This document shows, in pieces, positions 1 to 12,669 of a stretch of DNA of 64,000 nt. The notes beneath the pieces are model-generated. The model worked only from the letters and a program-made list of their open reading frames with translations. It was not told the DNA's origin and ran no database searches. The DNA is taken from assembly GCA_916610825.1 (NCBI GenBank), contig OU744453.1, positions 9,691,826 to 9,755,825 of the forward strand, written 5' to 3'. Within the stretch, counting starts at the first letter, position 1. Each line of letters begins with the position of its first letter. The DNA comes from Haliclystus octoradiatus (taxonomy: Eukaryota > Cnidaria > Staurozoa > Stauromedusae > Haliclystidae). The position numbers and the translations under genes are program-made.

Positions 1-400
1 AAGGTGTTGTTTATCATTTTCAACTAAGCAAACAACATCCAGTCCTCAAGTAATAGTATGCCTAATGTTGATCTCTTATTTTATATCTTTTACAGAAGGA
101 TTCTTTACTTGTCAAGGTTGTTATGGTTGTTATAAAATCTGTAACGCACTGGGTCAAAAGAAACAGAAAGCAGATGATCTATGAGAAGCTTTGAATGGAA
201 ATAGTTTGAAAGGGATTTGTAGAGAGGAAAGAGCACGGTGGCATACTCCATCAACAACTCCTACAAGCTGCGAAAGGAGCAGGCCCTCTAGCCAATCAGA
301 GAAAAGGTGTTGTTTATCATTTTCAACTAAACAAACGACATCCAGTCCTCAAATAACAGTAAGTCTAATGTTGATCTCTTATTTTATATTTTATGTAGGG
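1..400 (+). repeat. partial tandem duplication of about 95 bp
   Basis: The stretch 1-95 recurs at about 305-400 with few differences. Each copy ends in a pyrimidine-rich tract followed by AG, and the second copy also has a donor-like GTAAGT, so the unit looks like an exon edge plus a short intron. I cannot assign a protein family to the intervening sequence. The first copy is cut by the window start, so the repeat may continue to the left. Confidence 0.6.
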
Positions 401-460
401 TACAAGAACGGTTTAGAGAGCTGTTACCCTATAGTCAGAAACGAGAATAACTAACACTAA

Positions 461-2240
461 TAAATACTACATGCTTAAAGTACTGTATTATCAAAACAGA
501 TAAGTAAATACAATAGAACATTGTTCTAATCTAACATACCAAGAACGTATCACATTAGGCATCTTTGCAAATCTGATTGTTAGTCGATCGTTATCCAAGT
601 TTGTCTTTATGGAGAAAAGTTTAACGCCGAAAAATCCGCCGCGTTCGAAAAATGTTTTATAGAGAAAAGCGGAAAAATATCGTAAAAATGCGATTTTTTT
701 TCAAAATGTGTGAAATAATATAAAGTCAATGCAGTTTATTATAACATCAATTCAAAAACATAGTTAAAAGAGAATTTAAATTTATTCGTCGAATTAATAA
801 ATATGAACTTTATGAACAAATTCTTATCTATTATATTGAATCTACGAAGTTTGTAACGAATATAATTAACGTGTGAAACGAATATAGTTAACGTCTGAAC
901 ACGTTTAATTTACCCCAATTAAGTTCATGGTTTTTGCTACTTATCCTTATTGGGAAAATCTGTGGGTTCTTTTGATGTAGATTATCCTTGGTTACTGTCA
1001 ATTAACGTTGCAAATTTTTAATTTTAAGGAGATGTCAACTGCGCAACTTCCAGATGTCGCTATTGGTGTATTCTAAATTAAAAAATTGGTTAAGCGTGTC
1101 ATTACTTAGGTTTGTTTTCATTTATGTTACGGTATATAAATGTTAATTAATTATTAATTATACCATATTACTGGTTAAATTTGATCATCATCAGTTGAAA
1201 CATGTCACATTTCAAATGTATTACTCGATACAAACTAACAACTAAGAAATCTATATTTTGTTCATATTCATTTGTATTTGAAATCATAATAATATAATAG
1301 TGGAATTGAAAGTTATAAAATAATTGAACTGAAATTCCGTGTTTTTTGTTGTCGTTAGTTTTAATATATAAGATATTGCGTATTTCTTGTTAAAGGTCAT
1401 TGTAATTTGAAATTTTTTTTGACTGTAGATAGATTGAATTGGATAAGTATAGAAACAAAAATTCGAAAACATAGTTGATCGATAATTGAAATTGATTCAT
1501 CGAATTACTAAATATACTCACTTTCTGAACAGGTTGTTATCAATTATCTGAACCTATCAAGTTTGTAACAAATATGATTCAGATGTGAAAAAGTGAGGAT
1601 CGGAGAGTTTCACAATTCTAGAAATGAGTATATGTCACAAGTGATTAACCATAACTATAATTGGTAGCTAATACTTCACACAAATGTGTATCAGTATCAT
1701 ACCTTGCTATAGTGCACCAAAGTTCGTTTCTAAACAAGCTTTTTCGCCAACTTATTCATTTTCCTCATTAAACTTATCGGTTGCCTATCAGGATTTTTTA
1801 CTACTGAACACGTTTAATTTACCCCGATTTTAATCAAAACAAGCCATTTTGGAATAACTCCAATTGGTAGCTAATATTTCACACAAAGGTGTATCAGCTC
1901 TGATTGGCTATATTCCAGCTTAATCCATGACGTGCATATCAATATCCTCTCCATTAACCCAAGTATCTTTTATCAGGATCGCAACTTTTATCGGACCCTG
2001 TCGACTAACTTCCAAATACAGTCGATTCCCTTGAGATATTCTTTGTCGCCACAACCAGACTGATGCATTGTATACATAGCAAAGAAATAATGGTGAGGAT
2101 TTACCATCTTCTCGTTAGCTCTTTGTAGCCAACCAACAGTGGCACGGTCGTTATATCTCAATGTTCAGAATTGGGGATCAACTTTTGAATACTGATGCTC
2201 TGATAAAATTATTACTAATCAATATTTAATTATGTATTAA
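461..2240. other. no gene recognised
   Basis: AT-rich sequence. The motif 'acgtttaatttacccc' recurs near 901 and 1809, and 'tggtagctaat' with 'cacacaaa' recurs near 1662 and 1863, so this looks like old dispersed repeat. No reading frame resembles a known protein. Confidence 0.5.
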
Positions 2241-2246
2241 GCTAGG

Positions 2247-2318
2247 GCCAAACGGACGAACATTTTCATAGAATATCCACCGAACATGAATGTTCGGTGT
2301 CATGTTCGTTCGTTTGGC
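2247..2318. repeat. 17-bp inverted repeat, possible Harbinger end
   Basis: 2247-2263 is the reverse complement of 2302-2318 with one mismatch, and a second palindrome (2280-2296) sits inside, so the segment can fold into a hairpin. The left arm is preceded by CTA and starts GGGCC, which resembles a PIF/Harbinger terminus and its 3-bp target duplication. A MADF gene of the kind found in such elements follows. No matching far end was found, so the element assignment is inference. Confidence 0.45.
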
Positions 2319-2622
2319 AGGTTTACCGCACAGAACATTGTGTTCTGTCCAATGTTCGTCGGACAAATTTGTTTTCGACTAAAACATTTGGATGTTCTGC
2401 GGAAGAAGTGGCATATCGAAGACCATGACGTTTCACGCTATTCTCGTTTCTGCTCTGTGATTGGTTGTTGCCTAGTAGCGGATTGAAGCTCATAATGTCA
2501 GAAATTTAATACGTTAACTTGTGGTCAACCACTTAAACTCACATAAAAACTATCAAGGTTATAGCGGAGTTTTCTGTTTATTAGTATTTCATTTTTAGTA
2601 AATTTTAATAAAAAACGTTATA

Positions 2623-3491
2623 ATGTCAAACGAATACACTGATGAATTTTTGTCAGATGGTAGCTCTGATCTCGACGGCAGGGAAGAATGGGGGAAGCTG
2701 ATAAATGCGTTGAAAGACCTAGATAAAAGAAAGTCGAGTAAAAGAGAAATGGTGTTGTTAATTTGGAAAGGCCGGAGATCACTGATCTAGATCTTCAACC
2801 TACGCCTATTAAGAAGAGTAACAAGCGAAAAAAGGCTACAGCGGCAAAGTGGAAAAGCCCCAAAAGAAAATCCGAATTGGAAGAAGAAAGCTGTATTTTA
2901 ACGTTAATATCATTACTCGAAGATAGGAAATGCCTTTGCGACGTACAAGACGAACGCTATCATTTGAGAGATATTAAAGCCAAAGCCATTGAGGAAATCT
3001 CAAAGAAAATGGAAATAGATGTGAATGAAATTAAATTGAAAATTCAGTCACTAAGATCACAGCTAGGCAGAGAGACTGCAAAAGTAAAACAAACTAAGTC
3101 TGGCCAAGGAACTGATGAGCATTACGAGCCAACTTGGCAATACTACCAGCCACTGAAATTTTTGATTCCTGTGATGCAGGCGGGTAAAAGTAGGGACAAT
3201 ACTCAATCCGGCATCACGATTGATTCAGATAGCAGCGATAATTGTGAAGATAGTTTTGACTCAGCATCAACAACTAAAACCAAGAAGCAAGCGAAAAAAG
3301 ATGTTAAAAAAGATAAAGATTCTCAAAAAAATTCAATGCTCAAGGAATGCATTAATGCCTTGATTAAGCCTGTGATAATGCCAAGCAATACAGCATTAAA
3401 CGGACCAGTAGATCACTATTTGTATTTAATAATGATACATCTTATGCTTTATGTTACACCTTTTTCACATATTTTGTCTTTTCTTGTATAA
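2623..3491 (+). pseudogene. MADF-domain (Myb/SANT-like) protein, one frameshift
   Basis: The ATG at 2623 opens about 55 codons of acidic N-terminal sequence. The frame then has to shift near 2742-2780 into a second frame running to 3491. The second part holds a MADF-type DNA-binding domain (roughly residues 40-135 of that frame): the LISLLEDRKCLCD start, the YHLRDIKAKAIEEI helix and a closing YYQPLKFLIPVM. Acidic/Ser-rich and Lys-rich segments follow. MADF proteins are a common second gene of PIF/Harbinger transposons and also occur as host factors. A short unspliced intron across the junction is possible, but I see no clear donor/acceptor pair. Confidence 0.6.
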
Positions 3492-4180
3492 AATTATGAT
3501 AATTCACGAAGCGCAGACACACAATCTAAATGTTAATCAAAGATTGACACATGCGGCAAGTACTCAATCGGTTCCGTACATATTTAAATTATATTCTTGC
3601 CCGATTGACATGCTTTTTAAGTAAGAAAAGTTTGACAGCAACTACCGAAGCCTTCTAGTCTGCTTCAAGCTGTGATCCCACTTTCAATGTAGGCCTACTT
3701 ATAAAACAGGGAGACCAATAGCAGCACAATTACTGAATTCAACTACAATCATGTTGTTGCCAGGAACTTCATTGTTAACAGCAGAGTGCCCATCGAATAT
3801 TCACAATTAATTAATGATGTCACAACATAAACTTTTGTATAGCTCCTTGAAGCCTTCCAAAAATATCACTAAGTACATGAACATTGAACAGCTCATGAAC
3901 TTTGCTTTGTATGGATATATTATATTGCAGGCAGGGTTTATAGCAGATTTTTATAAGTTTGCAATGCAGCAGTGTGGACAGCAATTATTTCCAAATTTTT
4001 TCATTCACTGCAGTGTGGAAATCAATTTTTGACAAATTTTGCAGTGGAAATGTGAAGCGGGCAGCGGGCAGAAAAATGCTGTCCACGCCACCTTTAATGC
4101 TTGTTCCATTATGATCAGTCACTGCAGAAGAAAATTGGGAAATTAAGGTTGAAGAGAGCATACCAAAAACATCAGGCTCT
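3492..4180. other. no gene recognised; lead-in to tandem array
   Basis: Contains open stretches (3814-4032) with no family resemblance. The last 100 bp run into the first unit of the tandem array. Confidence 0.4.
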
Positions 4181-7100
4181 TGGTAAGCTTTAAAGTCGGC
4201 ACATGCGTTGCCATTGCTCCCGGAAGGGTTGATGCAAAGGGGCTTAAATAGTATCAAGTCATCACTGAGGGAGCTTGGCGGCGTAAGTCTAAGTGAAAAG
4301 AGGTCAGCGTGGAAATTCATAGCACACATCGAACGGTATTGGTTCAATGATATTGGAATCAATAACATGTCTGATTTCGGTCAAACAAGAAGAACGAACA
4401 ATAATGCCTAAGGGCTAAATTCTGCCTTACGGCAAACATTTGGCTGCAGAACATTGGGTTGAAAACACTATACATTGATGGTACTATATATTGTGTCTTG
4501 AACCTTGAGTCTTGAGTCTTGCCATTGCTCCCGGAAAGGTTGATGCAAAGGGGATTAAATAGCATCAAGTCATCACTGAAGGAGCTTGGCGGCGTAAGTC
4601 TAAGTGAAAAGAGGTCAGCGTGGAAATTCATAGCACACATCGAACAGTACTGATTCAATGATATTGGAATCAATAACATGTCTGATTTCGGTCAAACAAG
4701 AAGAACGAACAATAATGCCTAAGGGCTAAATTCTGCCTTACGACAAACATTTGGCTGCAGAACATTGGGTTGAAAAACACTATACATTGATGGTACTATA
4801 TATTGTGTATGTAACAGCAGCCTTGCAATCTTTATTGTAACCACTGTAGGCAATAGCTGTATAATTGGTTTGAAATATATTATTTCCACCTATTTATAGG
4901 TAAGGTTGTCTTATCGCAGTTCAGTTGGAACATTAGAGTATTCAATTGTCTTATAGAGAAGATAGGCTTCTTTATCCTGTTTTAACAAACGTTGTGACTT
5001 CCCTTTGGAATAATAAACGCAGGTATGAGACTGAAAGAAAGAAAAGTCTTGAATCTTGAGTCTTGAGTCTTGCCATTTCTCCCGGAAAGGTTGATGCAAA
5101 GGGGATTAAATAGTATCAAGTCTTCACTGAGGGAGCTTGGCGGCGTAAGTCGAAGTGAAAAGAGGTCAGCGTGGAAATTCATAGCACACATCGAACGGTA
5201 TTGGTTCAATGATATTGGAATCAATAACATGTCTGATTTCGGTCAAACAAGAAGAACGAACAATAATGCCTAAGGGCTAAATTCTGCCTTACGGCAAACA
5301 TTTGGCTGCAGAACATTGGGTTGAAAACACTATACATTGATGGTACTATATATTGTGTCTTGAATCTTGAGTCTTGAGTCTTGCCATTGCTCCCGGAAAG
5401 GTTGATGCAAAGGGGATTAAATAGCATCAAGTCATCACTGAAGGAGCTTGGCGGTGTAAGTCTAAGTGAAAAGAGGTCAGCGTGGAAATTCATAGCACAC
5501 ATCGAACAGTATTGGTTCAATGATATTGGAATCAATAACATGTCTGATTTCGGTCAAACAAGAAGAACGAACAATAATGCCTAAGGGCTAAATTCTGCCT
5601 TACGGCAAACATTTGGCTGCAGAACATTGGGTTGAAAAACACTATACATTGATGGTACTATATATTGTGTCTTGAATCTTGAGTCTTGAGTCTTGCCATT
5701 GCTCCCGGAAAGGTTGATGCAAAGGGGATTAAATAGTATCAAGTCATCACTGAGGGAGCTTGGCGGCGTAAGTCAAAGTGAAAAGAGGTCAGCGTGGAAA
5801 TTCATAGCACACATGGAACAGTATTCGGTCAAACATGAAGAACGAACAATAATGCCTAAGGGCTAAATTCTGCCTTATGGCAAACATTTGGCTGCAGAAC
5901 ATTGGGTTGAAAAACACTATACATTGATGGTACTATATATTGTGTATGTAACAGCAGTCTTGCAATCTTTATTGTAACCACTGTAGGCAATAGCTGTATA
6001 ATTGGTTTGAAATATATTATTTCCACCTATTTATAGGTTAGGTTGTCTTATCGCAGTTCAGTTGGAACATTAGAGTATTCAATTGTCTTATAGAGAAGAT
6101 AGGCTTCTTTATCATGTTTTAACAAACGTTGTGACTTCCCTTTGGAATAATAAACGCAGGTATGAGACTGAAAGAAAAAAAAGTCTTGAATCTTGAGTCT
6201 TGAGTCTTGCCATTGCTCCCGGAAAGGTTGATGCAAAGGGGATTAAATAGTATCAAGTCATCACTGAGGGAGCTTGGCGGCGTAAGTCGAAGTGAAAAGA
6301 GGTCAGCGTGGAAATTCATAGCACACATCGAACGGTATTGGTTCAATGATATTGGAATCAATAACATGTCTGATTTCGGTCAAACAAGAAGAACGAACAA
6401 TAATGCCTAAGGGCTAAATTCTGCCTTACGGCAAACATTTGGCTGCAGAACATTGGGTTGAAAACACTATACATTGATGGTACTATATATTGTGTCTTGA
6501 ACCTTGAGTCTTGAGTCTTGCCATTGCTCCCGGAAAGGTTGATGCAAAGGGGATTAAATAGTTTCAAGTCATCACTGAGGGAGCTTGGCGGCGTAAGTCG
6601 AAGTGAAAAGAGGTCAGCGTGGAAATTCATAGCACACATCGAACGGTATTCGGTCAAACAAGAAGAACGAACAATAATGCCTAAGGGCTAAATTCTGCCT
6701 TATGGCAAACATTTGGCTGCAGAACATTGGGTTGAAAAACACTATACATTGATGGTACTATATATTGTGTATGTAACAGCAGCCTTGCAATCTTTATTGT
6801 AACCACTGTAGGCAATAGCTGTATAATTGGTTTGAAATATATTATTTCCACCTATTTATAGGTTAGGTTGTCTTATCGCAGTTCAGTTGGAACATTAGAG
6901 TATGCAATTGTCTTATAGAGAAGATAGGCTTCTTTATCATGTTTTAACAAACGTTGTGACTTCCCTTTGGAATAATAAACGCAGGTATGAGACTGAAAGA
7001 AAGAAAAGTCTTGAATCTTGAGTCTTGCCATTTCTCCGGGAAAGGTTGATGCAAAGGGGATTAAATAGTATCAAGTCATCACCGAGGGAGCTTGGCGGCG

Positions 7101-7540
7101 TAAGTCGAAGTGAAAAGAGGTCAGCGTGGAAATTCATAGCACACATCGAACGGTATTGGTTCAATGATATTGGAATCAATAAGATGTCTGATTTCGGTCA
7201 AACAAGAAGAACGAACAATACTGCCTACATTTGGCTGCAGAACATTGGGTTGAAAAACACTATACATTGATGGTACTATATATTGTGTATGTAACAGCAG
7301 TCTTGCAATCTTTATTGTAACCACTGTAGGCAATAGCTGTATAATTGGTTTGAAATATATTATTTCCACCTATTTATAGGTTAGGTTGTCTTATCGCAGT
7401 TCAGTTGGAACATTAGAGTATTCAATTGTCTTATAGAGAAGATAGGCTTCTTTATCCTGTTTTAACAAACGTTGTAACTTCCCTTTGGAATGCTAAACGC
7501 AGGTATGAGACTGAAAGAAAGAAAAGTCTTGAATCGCTCC
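4181..7540 (+). repeat. two-level tandem array (8 core units, 4 spacers)
   Basis: A core unit of about 310 bp starts with its GGTTGATGCAAAGG marker at 4227, 4538, 5089, 5400, 5712, 6226, 6537 and 7044. A second module of about 200 bp starts at GTAACAGCAG near 4811, 5947, 6772 and 7291. The order is core x2, spacer, core x3, spacer, core x2, spacer, core x1, spacer. Core units are joined by short TCTTGAGTCTTG heptad repeats. Seven of the cores keep a 62-67 codon plus-strand frame ending in TRRTNN; the units at 5712 and 6537 share an internal deletion near the WFNDIG part. Copies are nearly identical, which points to recent unequal exchange. Confidence 0.9.
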
Positions 7541-7695
7541 AAAAGAAAGTGATCAATTTGATGTATTACCTGAAACACCCTGCACTCACAAAAATGTTCA
7601 GCAAAGATCTGCAGAAAAAGAGCAACATGCCAGAAAGGCATTATTACATAGACCAAATAATGTGGCATCATCACCATCAAATAGTTATAAAATAA
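7414..7695 (+). other. exon-like open segment at the array end
   Basis: After a possible acceptor (CATTAG at 7408-7413) a frame of about 94 codons runs to a stop at 7695. It contains SYREDRLLYPVLTNVVTSLW, a charged region and LMYYLKHPALTKMF. Its first part is the sequence repeated in the spacer modules, where it is cut off at the heptad repeats; only here does it continue. This suggests the array grew from an exon of a gene that ends here. No family recognised. Confidence 0.35.
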
Positions 7696-7899
7696 CCGGT
7701 GCACATCTGCTTGAGCCTCCACCAGCAAAACATATAACTTTATTACAATTACAATTCAATTTTTTTGTATTTATAGTATATTATATTAATTTGTTCTTCT
7801 TGATCTTGTTGACCTATTACGATGAGAACACCCAAGCAGATAACTTTTGCAAGTTGATGAGAAACAGATGAATAGGCTTATTAAACTGCTAGAATGTAT

Positions 7900-8500
7900 T
7901 GGGTAGAATTCATATCTACTGTACAAATGCATGTCAGGGCAGTATGTGAAGAACGAAAAATTCCCAGAGGAGTAGCCCCCTTTCAACCTACTTTTTACCC
8001 CTGGGATCAAATCTGCTACATGCTTTGAATAATTATGCTAGGCTTTTTAATATTTCGAAGTTGGAAAGCGAATCGTAAGAATACGAGGGGCAGAGAAAAA
8101 CATTATCAGAGAAAGAAGAGACTTCATTAACTTGCTAATTTATTATTCCGGTAATGGAACTGATCTGATAAAGTTGAAGTGAATTTTCATGATTGTACAG
8201 TATATTATTAGGTGTTCTTGCTGATGAAAGTATCCATTTTATTGTAGTTTTCAAATTCTATTATTTGAGAATCAAATGTTGAAATAATAAATCAAATCAA
8301 AATTTGAAGTAATAATAAAGCAACTCAAAAATAATAAGGAACGTGCTTTATTGCCAACAGCCAACATGTATCTCTCTTCTTTAGGTTTAAAAAAGGATGT
8401 TTTGTAAAATCTTGCTATAAAATAAAGAAACATATACAAATGTGTCTGTTAGAAGAGCATCCGCAGACAGTAGCCTCCTTGCATGAGTAATTGAGATAAG
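7900..8500. other. no gene recognised
   Basis: AT-rich spacer with no coding similarity that I can see. Confidence 0.4.
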
Positions 8501-8505
8501 TGATG

Positions 8506-10440
8506 ATATAATTAATTGCTTAGGAAGATTGAAGCTTTTCATAACGCAATACTCTCAATATTTTGTGATCATATACTTTACATGACAATTCCATGTTTGG
8601 ACAGTTGCAGGAAAAGAGTGAAACTGTCTGGAAGAATCAAAGTGTTATCTGAAACACAGGTAGCATCAGCTTCTCAGCCTAATCATATATACACTGTTGA
8701 TGCATTGTGAGGCATGTGCACATGTTTGAGTGGTAATACAGGAGAAGTATGTAAACACCAGCTTGCTGTAATAGATAAATATAAATAAGTTACAAAAATA
8801 CTACAATAATACGTAGGCATATTATTTGTAGACATTTATTAAGATAACTACAGTGAGGGGGAGTAACAGATGCTTGGCTAAGTAGTAATGCAAATGATGT
8901 ACGCTGTTTCAACACTTTCTGACACATCCGATATCAAGAAGTTACAATAGATGATTCAGATGTTGTTTATAATGTTTGCGTACTCAACTTCTCGAAAAAT
9001 GGTAGACAATTGTTTTTCTCTTTCAATACAGACAAAAAGAGGAAGCCCTTAGATATATTGCAGGTTCTATTGCTAAAACTTCTAGGCTAACTCATTCTCA
9101 ACTGAATCTTGGCTTGCCACCTTTGAAGGTATCAAAACTGAGCCACCAGAAAGCAGAAAGGTTATCTGGGATACAATGGTTGAAAAGTATTTTGAGAGGT
9201 TGACTGACAGTCAAAGCCAAAAAAATCTCTGCAGATTTGGGAAAATGAATTCTATAGTAAACATGGTAGCAACATTGATCGTGGTAGAGATTTGAGAAAA
9301 CCGTTGTTTCCAGTTTGGAGCCCGAGCTAAAACTTATAAATTGATTGAAAAAGACATTCACATTTCTATAACAAAAGCTTCCATCAAACCTGCAAAGTAC
9401 ATACCTGTCATTAAAAAAATAGATAGCCCTGTGATAATGAGAAAGCTAACCAATGATGTTTACATGAAAAGAGCAATAAACTAACAGAGGAGGTAGTTAT
9501 TATCAAACACTGTACCATTACTAACATTATCTGACATTATATATCAATAGCGAGAAATAGTTTTGATAAGTTAGGAAAATATGTGCACATAATTTTGATG
9601 GATTCACAATTCAGATTTACTTCAACGAAGCAACTGTGAAAGTTATGAAACATATTAAAGATATGCAGGATGCACTCCTTGGTAAAGAAACCAATTATCA
9701 AGCATCAAACAGAAATTAATAAAATCTATCAATCTGATCAATGTTCGAGATACAAATAAATATCTTTGTCAATTATTTACATACTGAAGTGCAGCTTATT
9801 TGTCAACATATAGATTCTGGTGTAATTCCTGATACATAATAATTAAAATAAATCCCATCAATAGCTTTCTGCACGTTGACCGATAATTACAGCATCCAAA
9901 TGCAAGAAGCTGCATTATTAGGTGATGATGTCACCAGTGATCCAAACTGACTACATCAATGGAAGGCTGGACTACGCATCTTGCACAAGTTTTCTGAAAA
10001 TACCAACTTTCAATGCTATGATATGAAGTTCAGCAAAAAGTGAGGAACCTGCAGCTAGGAAGGCCTATTCATTGCAATCTGGCAATCTTTTTTCAGATAT
10101 TGGTCTTTGGATCAGTAAAAATATGTTCATCTATGTGCTAGTCCTGATGGTTTGATTTTTGATACTGATACTTGGTATTGTCACTGGATTGATAGAAGTT
10201 AAATGCCTAAAAATTCTACGCTATCAATCTATTGAGGATTTGATAAAAACCGAGTCTACTACCCTGTTAAGATGCTTCTTCGGTCAAAATATTTTAGTAT
10301 TTTAAGCAATAACAAATTGCCATTAAAACGCACATGCGTTTATTATCACCAGATACAGTTGCAATTTTCAAATAAATCCATGGTGGGATTCTTTACCAGC
10401 CGAAATTATAAATTCAAAAACGTTGTCATTGTCTCATAAT
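8506..10440 (+). pseudogene. SWIM zinc finger / YqaJ nuclease relic, copy 1
   Basis: About 8640-8790 encodes a SWIM zinc finger (CTCLSGNTGEVCKH, the CxC...CxH pattern) interrupted by a stop. About 9020-9480 keeps conserved linker sequence such as KYIPVIKKI. About 9960-10260 holds a YqaJ-type exonuclease core, with LCASPDGLIF followed downstream by an EVKCLK-like strand; these supply the catalytic Asp and Glu-x-Lys of that fold. Frames change several times and stops are common, so this is a dead copy. The same domain combination reappears at 18.5 kb and 30.5 kb. Confidence 0.6.
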
Positions 10441-10929
10441 ATATTAGATGACACTAACCTAACTTACTGTTGTAAACTAGACAAGTAGAGACAAATATTT
10501 ATCATATATTTTTCCTTGGTCTTGGTATAACGGTTGTATATATACCTTTAATTTTATCTTATCTTATTTCATTTTATTTTTATTTTTTATCACTCTTAAT
10601 AGTTTATTTTTATATTGTAATGGCTTTACATAAAAGAATCCTGTATTTTCCTGTCACCATTATTAACAAAATAAACAACAACAACAACTGCTAGTAACTG
10701 ATGCTGAATGATGTGATTTTGTTCTACATAGCACTAGATGTGAGCCGAGTGTAGAGAGAATTTATCCCAATTCAAATCTTTAAAAAAACATTGCTGAATC
10801 AAGTAAAATCTTTTGGTTAAGACTGATGGTTCCAGAGTATTTTTTAAAGAAGATCCCTTGTCGATTACTGCCTGAAATATTGGGTCATTAGACTGAATGG
10901 TGTTGGTGCTTGATATATTTTGTACATTG

Positions 10930-11290
10930 TACAAGTTTTATTAAAATACAAACTTTCAAAGCTATGATATGAGTTTGGCATTAGTGAAGAAGTTGCAGCT
11001 AGGAAGGCCTATTCATTGCAATCTGGAGATATTGATTCAGATATTGGTCTGTGGATCAGTAAAAATATGTTCATCTATGTGCTAGTCCTGATGGTTTGAT
11101 TCTTGATACTGATTCTGGTATTGTCACTGGATTGATAGAAGTTAAATGCCTAAAATTATATGCTATCAATATATTGAGGACTTGATAAAAACCAAGGCTA
11201 CATACCCTGTTAAACTGCTTCTTTGTTCAAAGGCTTTAGTATTTTAAGCAATATCAACGTTTCATTAGGTAAAAGGCACACACATATACT
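10930..11290 (+). pseudogene. duplicated YqaJ segment, copy 2
   Basis: This stretch repeats about 10000-10330 at high identity: the AAGGCCTATTCATTGCAATCTGG block, then the YqaJ SPDG and EVK motifs. Here GLIEVKCLKL reads cleanly, while copy 1 is more decayed at that point. About 490 bp of unrelated AT-rich sequence with an AACAACAAC run separates the copies. It is a partial tandem duplication of the YqaJ exon only. Confidence 0.65.
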
Positions 11291-11384
11291 TCTACCAAAT
11301 ACACTTATAGCCTCTCAAAATTCGAACATTATAACTTGTCATAACTTGTATTTTAGCTTGAAGGAGTGCAAGCTAAAATAATGT

Positions 11385-12052
11385 AAGAGAAATAAAGTGG
11401 GAAGGACGTGGTTCACTTGATTACAAATCAGACTTGAACTCTGGTATTATGATTGCAAAATGGTATGACAATAATGCAGTACATATCGGGTCCAATTTTG
11501 TCGGTGTCAATCTGAAATTGAGCGGTGGTGCCCGAAGGAGAAAAGTAGAAAAACATAAAATGCCCACAAATTATCAAAATGTATAATGCTGGAACAAAGA
11601 GATGGAAATTCAAATCAAAGAGATGGTACATGAAGACTTTCTGGCATTGCATGGACATGGCAAAAGTCAATGCTTGGATTCTATACAGACGTCATGCCAC
11701 TAAGAATGGAATACCAAAAAAAGACCAGTTGCCCTTGCTTAAATTCTCTATGGCAATAGCAAATTCCCTAATCTTAGAAAACAAAGAAGCACAACTGCCA
11801 ATTTCTGCAGGGAGGCCAACAAAAAGAAGAAGTATGGAAACATCAGAGAAAAGTGGTAGAAACCATTAATTTTAAAACCTGAACACTTGTGAACGCTACG
11901 ATGGTGTTGGGCATTGGCCTGAAATTCTAAGTGAATTAATAAGAAGATGCAGGCTTTGCAAAGGCTACAGTAGACTGTACTGCACAAAATGTAACATTTG
12001 TCTTTGCCTTACTGGAATTGAAAACTGCATTGTTGAGTTTCACTCAAAATAG
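11385..12052 (+). pseudogene. piggyBac transposase C-terminal relic
   Basis: The frame reads GRGSLDYKS, then NSGIMIAKWYDNNAVHIGSN, the piggyBac strand that precedes the catalytic core end. It continues with KRWYMKTFWHCMDMAKVNAW and ILYRRH (11579 on), typical of the family, and closes with a Cys-rich zinc domain at 11880-12052 (CRLC, CTKCNICLCL and a final EFHSK). The usual MGGVD segment is missing and the frame shifts at about 11575 and 11868, so this copy is inactive. Confidence 0.75.
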
Positions 12053-12497
12053 GTGCTGTAACGCTACAGTTGGTCAAGAAAAATTTGTGTAATTTTTATG
12101 AGGATCAGTAACGTTCAGATGAAACAATGAATGAAATTTTGCACACTGAATCATGAAAGCGAACTTCGTCGTCCAGCTTCTTGGATGAACGATTACTTTC
12201 AATAAATGTTGATACTTGTTTACTTCTTTATTACAGCTAAAATAGAGATTATAAAATCTGGGAGGGATGTATGATTAGCCTCTTAACAATGTATTTTAGA
12301 CATAAAATTGAGGATGTGAACAAAGAATAAAAAGATATAAGACAGATTTCTTAGGGTGTGACAGAAGGATGTAAAAAGTTGTAAAAATAGTTGATTAATT
12401 TATTAATGATTTGTTGAAGGTATTTGACATTGTTATCTTACATCATTATTATCTGGTTATTGTTTAACCTGTTCTTGTGTTGAAATTGTTTCATTTG

Positions 12498-12665
12498 TGT
12501 GCAGTGCTGCACTCCTATCTCACAAATGTGTTTAGGCATTGCTCTAAGTTTGTTGTGCAGGGCTGCACCTATTTTCAGGTGTTTTGTGGTCTAAGGTTAC
12601 TCTGCAGTGTTGAACCTAGTTACAGCTGTTAGGCTGGCTGTAGGTTGTTGTGTGCAGCGCTGCAC
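12498..12665. repeat. three copies of a 15-bp palindrome
   Basis: TGTGCAG-N-GCTGCAC occurs at 12498-12512, 12554-12568 and 12651-12665. The last copy is followed by a G-run and a TTAA. Subterminal palindromes close to a TTAA fit the 3' end of the piggyBac relic just upstream (family knowledge). The element boundary itself is inference. Confidence 0.6.
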
Positions 12666-12669
12666 GGGG

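Noticed and set aside
3985..7369. Minus-strand frames repeated in each array unit
   Set aside because: They mirror the plus-strand frame and show no added conservation; no family match.
4181..7540. CRISPR-like or satellite array
   Set aside because: Units are 310 and 200 bp with coding-like content, not short repeats with unique spacers; this is eukaryotic DNA.
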